A stretch of DNA of 8,326 nucleotides from Actinomycetota bacterium (GTDB lineage: Bacteria; Actinomycetota; Acidimicrobiia; Acidimicrobiales; Ilumatobacteraceae): positions 1 through 8,326 of the forward strand of contig SYDZ01000003.1 in assembly GCA_005801025.1 (NCBI GenBank), written 5' to 3'. The notes beneath the pieces were generated by a model, which did no database searches, was not told the origin of the DNA, and was given only the letters and a program-made list of their open reading frames with translations. Both the position numbers and the translations under genes were made by a program. Shown piece by piece: positions 5,426-8,326 of the stretch. Within the stretch, counting starts at the first letter, position 1. Each line of letters starts with the position of its first letter.

Positions 5426-6220
5426 ATGAAGAAATACCCGATTGAACTTGGAACATTGTTGTTCACCATGGTGGAGCCCACCAAAGGTCATGAAGTCGAA
5501 TACAACCGTTGGTACGAGCGGGATCATTTTTATGGCGGCGTCTTGGTGGGGGCGTACTCATTTGCTGGTGATCGATTTGTCTCAACGAAAGATCTCAAGG
5601 CTTTGCGGTATCCTAGTGATTCGCCGATGACGCCAGATCCAATGTCCGGTTCTTATCTGGCGATCTATTGGGTTCTCAAGGGTCACCACGACGACTGGAA
5701 TCGTTGGAGCGTTGACACGGTCAAGAATCTCCACGCCACGGGGCGAATGTTTGGTGAGCGAACCCATATTCACACGCAGTTGTATAACAACGCGTGGTCA
5801 ATGACACGTACTGACACGACGACGAATATTGAACTTGCCCTTGATCGCGGTTATCCCGGCATCGTGGTCAATGTTGGTGAATTGAAAGATGGCGTGACCC
5901 ACGAGCAAATGGGCGAGTGGATGAAAACTCGTTGGGCGCCTCAAGCCTTTGAGTCTTCATGGGGTCCAGATGTTTTCAACTACTCCACCTTGTTACCACT
6001 GTTAGATGATGCCCCACCAGATGTACCTCGAGTGCCTAAAGCTGATCAGCGTTTTATGCAGATTCATTTTCTTGATCACGATCCAGCAGCGCAGTGGGGT
6101 GAAGGTTATGCACGCTTTGGCGCTGACTTAAATGCCAGTGGGTTAGCCACTCATTTGTGGACAAGTCCATTTAAGAACACCGTCTTTGGTACAGACATGT
6201 ATACCGATCAGTTGTGGTAG
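5426..6220 (+). CDS. Uncharacterised protein, possible tandem EthD-like (dimeric alpha-beta barrel) protein
   Basis: 264 aa, cytoplasmic by lack of signal or membrane segments. No family is recognised with certainty. The N-terminal half begins with a strand (LGTLLFTMVEP, 8-18), then a helix with EYNRWYERDHF (25-35) and a strand ending in FAGDRFV. The second half repeats the order: strand YPGIVVNVGEL (143-153), then helix EQMGEWMKTRW (160-170). Both helices resemble the EthD signature helix DYWFDIHGPL of the upstream neighbour, with the His kept only in the first half (His34). This suggests a pseudo-dimer of two ferredoxin-like units, which is inference. The protein is rich in Trp and Tyr (for example WNRW 91-94), compatible with a hydrophobic ligand pocket. 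ATG 5426 follows a purine-rich ribosome binding site. The stop is 4 bases before the epimerase start, so the two genes are co-transcribed. Confidence 0.75.
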   Translation: MKKYPIELGTLLFTMVEPTKGHEVEYNRWYERDHFYGGVLVGAYSFAGDRFVSTKDLKALRYPSDSPMTPDPMSGSYLAIYWVLKGHHDDWNRWSVDTVKNLHATGRMFGERTHIHTQLYNNAWSMTRTDTTTNIELALDRGYPGIVVNVGELKDGVTHEQMGEWMKTRWAPQAFESSWGPDVFNYSTLLPLLDDAPPDVPRVPKADQRFMQIHFLDHDPAAQWGEGYARFGADLNASGLATHLWTSPFKNTVFGTDMYTDQLW

Positions 6221-6224
6221 TGAA

Positions 6225-7160
6225 ATGAGTATCGCAGCACTCACAGGGCGCAAGATTTTGGTCACTGGTGTGACAGGTTGGGTCGCTGGACCATTGGCTG
6301 AATCACTGGCTAGTGCCGGTAACACGGTGTACGGGGCGGCACGCTTTAATGATCCTGCGCAGCGTCAGCCATGGCATAACAAAGGTGTCCAAACCGTGAG
6401 CATTGATCTTGAGAATGGTCGGCTTGACGAAGTCCCGGCAGATCTTGATTTGGTACTGCATTTTGCGGTGGCCAAGAGCAATAACTTTGCTGAAGCTTTC
6501 GCAGCAAATGCTCATGGCAGCGCGGACTTAATGGAAACGGCTGCGCAACGTAGTGACAAATTAACTTTTTTCCATTGTTCTTCGACTGCGGTGTATGAGC
6601 CCAAGCACGGGGTGCCTCGTCAAGAGACTGACCTTCTGGGTGATAGTCATCGCCCAATGCCAGGTATGCCGACCTACAGTATTTCGAAAATCGCTGGTGA
6701 GGTTTTGGTGCAGCACACTGCAAAACGTTTAGGCGTTCCGACAGTGATTGCGCGTTTGAATGTGCCATATGGCGATACCTACGGTTGGATGTCGTTTCAT
6801 TTGATGATGATGGAGCGCAACATCGCGATTCCAGTGCATGTGGATCAACCCACTGATTACACGCCGATCCACGCTGTTGATATTGCTCGAAGTATTCCGT
6901 ATCTGTTGTCACTAGCTGGCACGCCAGCAGGGATCGTCAACTGGGGTGGCGATCAGATTGTGTCCATTGAAGATTGGTGCGGGGAGATGGGGCGACTCAC
7001 TGGCTTGACTCCAGCATTTGCACCGACCACAGCGACCATTGCTTCCATCGTTCCCGATGTCAGCAAACTCCGTGACCTTGGCTTCAGCACAACCATTGAT
7101 TGGCGTGAGGGCATACGTCGGCAGATCGCCACAATGCGTCCGGAGTTACTCAAGTCCTAG
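6225..7160 (+). CDS. NAD-dependent epimerase/dehydratase family protein (extended SDR)
   Basis: 311 aa, typical of extended SDRs. ATG 6225 gives MSIAALTGRKILVTGVTGW, the expected N-terminus. An upstream in-frame ATG at 6186 lies inside the previous gene and adds 13 residues with no family match. The cofactor loop is TGVTGWVAG (14-22), with Ala21 at the usual third Gly. HFAVAKS (79-85) replaces the common HLAA. The catalytic region has SSTAVY (119-124), and Tyr151 and Lys155 form YxxxK. Later segments RLNVPYG (177-183) and NWGGDQIVSIEDWC fit sugar-epimerase, dihydroflavonol-reductase or 3-beta-hydroxysteroid-dehydrogenase-like families. The substrate is not known. In this context a ketone or hydroxyl intermediate of the catabolic pathway is at least as likely as a nucleotide sugar. 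It is the last gene of the plus-strand run and ends 9 bases from the convergent phosphotransferase gene, with no clear terminator between. Confidence 0.88.
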   Translation: MSIAALTGRKILVTGVTGWVAGPLAESLASAGNTVYGAARFNDPAQRQPWHNKGVQTVSIDLENGRLDEVPADLDLVLHFAVAKSNNFAEAFAANAHGSADLMETAAQRSDKLTFFHCSSTAVYEPKHGVPRQETDLLGDSHRPMPGMPTYSISKIAGEVLVQHTAKRLGVPTVIARLNVPYGDTYGWMSFHLMMMERNIAIPVHVDQPTDYTPIHAVDIARSIPYLLSLAGTPAGIVNWGGDQIVSIEDWCGEMGRLTGLTPAFAPTTATIASIVPDVSKLRDLGFSTTIDWREGIRRQIATMRPELLKS

Positions 7161-7169
7161 CTGACCTAG

Positions 7170-8246
7170 TTAACTGATCTGGGCGTAGAGCATGGCCTTG
7201 TGCATGATCAGATCTTCGGGATCGTCTGGCATTTCGCGCTCGGCGTAGGCGACGCCGCGAAGTGAAGTTCGAATGGCGACTGCGGCAAAGCGCAAACTTG
7301 CGTAGACGATGTACCACTGAAGGTCTTCGATATGTTGCCCGCCTGCACTCTCGTAAGCCTCAATGATGTCGTCAGGCTGGCAGAACTCGGGGAATCCCGA
7401 CATTTCAAAAACGTCGGCTAATGACTGGAAGAATTGGTGCATAAATATCATCCAACCGACGTCAACTCCAGCTGGGCCAGCGTTGACCATTTCCCAATCT
7501 AGAACCGCCGTCGGTGTGAGCCCATCAAACAAAATGTTTCCAGGACGAGCGTCTCCCCAGTTGATGACCGTGGGCCCAGGGTTCTGCGGCTTATGCGCGG
7601 CCAACCAGACTAAGGAGCGTTCAATCACTGGTAAACGCAAATCACCGCGAGCCCAGTCGTAGTAGGCGCGCTGTTCGGCGAGTAAGCGGTCAATGGCATC
7701 GCCTTGGAGAGACGGCAGAAATGAGAGGTCCGTACCATCGACTGCTGCTTTTTCTAGATCAATGGCGTGAATGCGGGCCTGAACTCGAGCCACCTGACGA
7801 CCAAGTTCGCGACGTTCATCCGTGCTCATGGAATCCATGTAACTGCCACCGAAAACATACGGCGGCATATCAGGTAAGGCGCGACCGGAAGCACGATCCA
7901 TGACCAAAAATGGTGAGCCGAGGATTGATGCATCGTTTTCAAGAAAACGAATGTTGGGAACGGGAAGATCGCTGTGTTGACCGACTAAGCGCATCGCCCC
8001 AGCCTGAGCGGCTAGGTCATAGATCGCAAAAACCGGCCAATCATTCATATCTGGATTGAGTCGTGTCACCACTGGTTCAACTAACCCATTGTGATGAAGC
8101 GTGAACAATAAGGTTTCACTACTCATCCCAGTGCCCTCGGGGATGCCAACATCACTGATGGTGCACTGGTGGCCGAATTCTTTAGTGAACCAGACCTCAA
8201 GCGTCCGAGCAAGTTCTTGCGGATTGCGTTTTGAAGGTAATGGCAT
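7170..8246 (-). CDS. Phosphotransferase family protein (APH/choline-kinase fold)
   Basis: 358 aa, the usual length for the large actinobacterial APH-like family that often sits with acyl-CoA dehydrogenase and SDR genes. The N-lobe is seen in residues 30-120, with TRLNP (61-65) on a strand and the hinge-like SPFLVMDRASG (111-121). The catalytic loop is NWGDARPGN (229-237), with Asp232 as base and Asn237. The metal-binding DFG equivalent is LDWE (249-252), followed by GPAGVDVGW (257-265). The NWGD form, instead of HGD, is common in this subfamily, which is distinct from true aminoglycoside resistance enzymes. The C-terminus is helical (LQWYIVYASLRFAAVAIR). The substrate is unknown; phosphorylation of a hydroxylated CoA ester or acid is plausible by analogy with ACAD10/11-type proteins. 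ATG 8246 lies 8 bases after the stop of the next gene upstream, without a clear Shine-Dalgarno, so translation is probably coupled. Confidence 0.9.
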   Translation of the reverse strand: MPLPSKRNPQELARTLEVWFTKEFGHQCTISDVGIPEGTGMSSETLLFTLHHNGLVEPVVTRLNPDMNDWPVFAIYDLAAQAGAMRLVGQHSDLPVPNIRFLENDASILGSPFLVMDRASGRALPDMPPYVFGGSYMDSMSTDERRELGRQVARVQARIHAIDLEKAAVDGTDLSFLPSLQGDAIDRLLAEQRAYYDWARGDLRLPVIERSLVWLAAHKPQNPGPTVINWGDARPGNILFDGLTPTAVLDWEMVNAGPAGVDVGWMIFMHQFFQSLADVFEMSGFPEFCQPDDIIEAYESAGGQHIEDLQWYIVYASLRFAAVAIRTSLRGVAYAEREMPDDPEDLIMHKAMLYAQIS

Positions 8247-8254
8247 GGGTCGGA

Positions 8255-8326
8255 CTACTTGACGTAAGCGAGGTGTTCAAAACGATTGTGGATTCTCCAG
8301 CCCTCGGAGGTGCGCACGATGGTGTC
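8255..8326 (-). CDS. C-terminal end of a probable NTF2/SnoaL-like protein (cut off by window edge)
   Basis: On the minus strand the frame entering at the window end encodes 23 residues, DTIVRTSEGWRIHNRFEHLAY then VK, before a TAG at 8255-8257. A [WTIV]-R-T-x-x-G-W-R-I strand followed by an aromatic, basic tail is the usual last strand of SnoaL-like proteins. This is the only evidence, so the family call is tentative. It lies 8 bases upstream of the phosphotransferase start, in the same direction, and is likely in the same operon. The start and most of the gene lie beyond the window. Confidence 0.6.
   Translation of the reverse strand, partial: DTIVRTSEGWRIHNRFEHLAYVK

Noticed and set aside
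6186..6224. ATG at 6186 as start of the epimerase
   Set aside because: It lies within the preceding gene in another frame and adds 13 residues before the natural family start at ATG 6225.
6346..6912. A 188-codon open frame on the minus strand inside the epimerase gene
   Set aside because: Its translation has no recognisable domain and is rich in His, Gln, Ser and Cys as expected for an antisense shadow. The overlapping plus-strand gene has clear SDR motifs throughout.
7158..7176. AGTTAACT palindrome in the convergent junction between epimerase and phosphotransferase
   Set aside because: It is an 8-base palindrome with no loop and no T-run, partly formed by the stop codon, and is expected by chance at this length.
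7170..8246. Antibiotic resistance (aminoglycoside phosphotransferase)
   Set aside because: Only the fold is shared. The NWGD loop and DWE motif match the broad actinobacterial family of unknown metabolic kinases rather than resistance enzymes.

Overview
The window looks like a piece of an actinobacterial chromosome, most plausibly an uncultured Acidimicrobiia-type or mycobacteria-like lineage. This is inferred from three things: frequent GTG starts with GTGA overlaps, TANNNT boxes placed for leaderless transcription, and the gene content (FadD19-like CoA ligase, alpha-methylacyl-CoA racemase, many SDRs, SnoaL/NTF2-like and EthD proteins, a NWGD-type phosphotransferase). Base composition is moderate by eye, not the very high GC of soil actinomycetes. 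No rRNA, tRNA, mobile element, CRISPR or plasmid feature was seen, and no gap exceeds about 90 bases.

Layout. At the left (1-2270, plus strand) are the 3' part of an acyl-CoA synthetase and a complete alpha-methylacyl-CoA racemase of CoA-transferase family III, separated by 5 bases. A classical SDR dehydrogenase (2292-3149) lies on the minus strand, convergent with the racemase. A 31-bp divergent gap (3150-3180) carries two back-to-back candidate leaderless promoters. A plus-strand run of six genes follows (3181-7160): an NTF2-like protein, a degenerate SDR with all catalytic residues replaced, a second SDR that keeps them, an EthD-domain protein, a 264-aa protein that may be a duplicated EthD-like protein, and an extended SDR/epimerase. 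The first three are joined by 4-base GTGA overlaps. A second possible promoter with an inverted repeat lies before the 264-aa gene. On the right, on the minus strand, are an aminoglycoside-phosphotransferase-fold protein and the last 23 codons of a probable NTF2-like protein.

How the genes may work together. Activation of a branched or steroid-like acid to its CoA ester, epimerisation of the alpha-methyl centre and oxidation of hydroxyl groups by SDRs would form a catabolic route for isoprenoid, steroid-side-chain or similar acids. NTF2-like and EthD proteins often accompany such routes as small isomerases, hydrolases or accessory proteins. The acyl-CoA dehydrogenase, hydratase and thiolase needed to complete a beta-oxidation cycle are not in the window, so the substrate is unknown.

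The most interesting signal is the overlapping pair of SDR genes at 3633-4960: an apparently inactive, shortened SDR followed by a probably active one. This resembles the BbsC/BbsD arrangement of anaerobic toluene degradation, where an inactive SDR subunit forms a heteromer with an active one.
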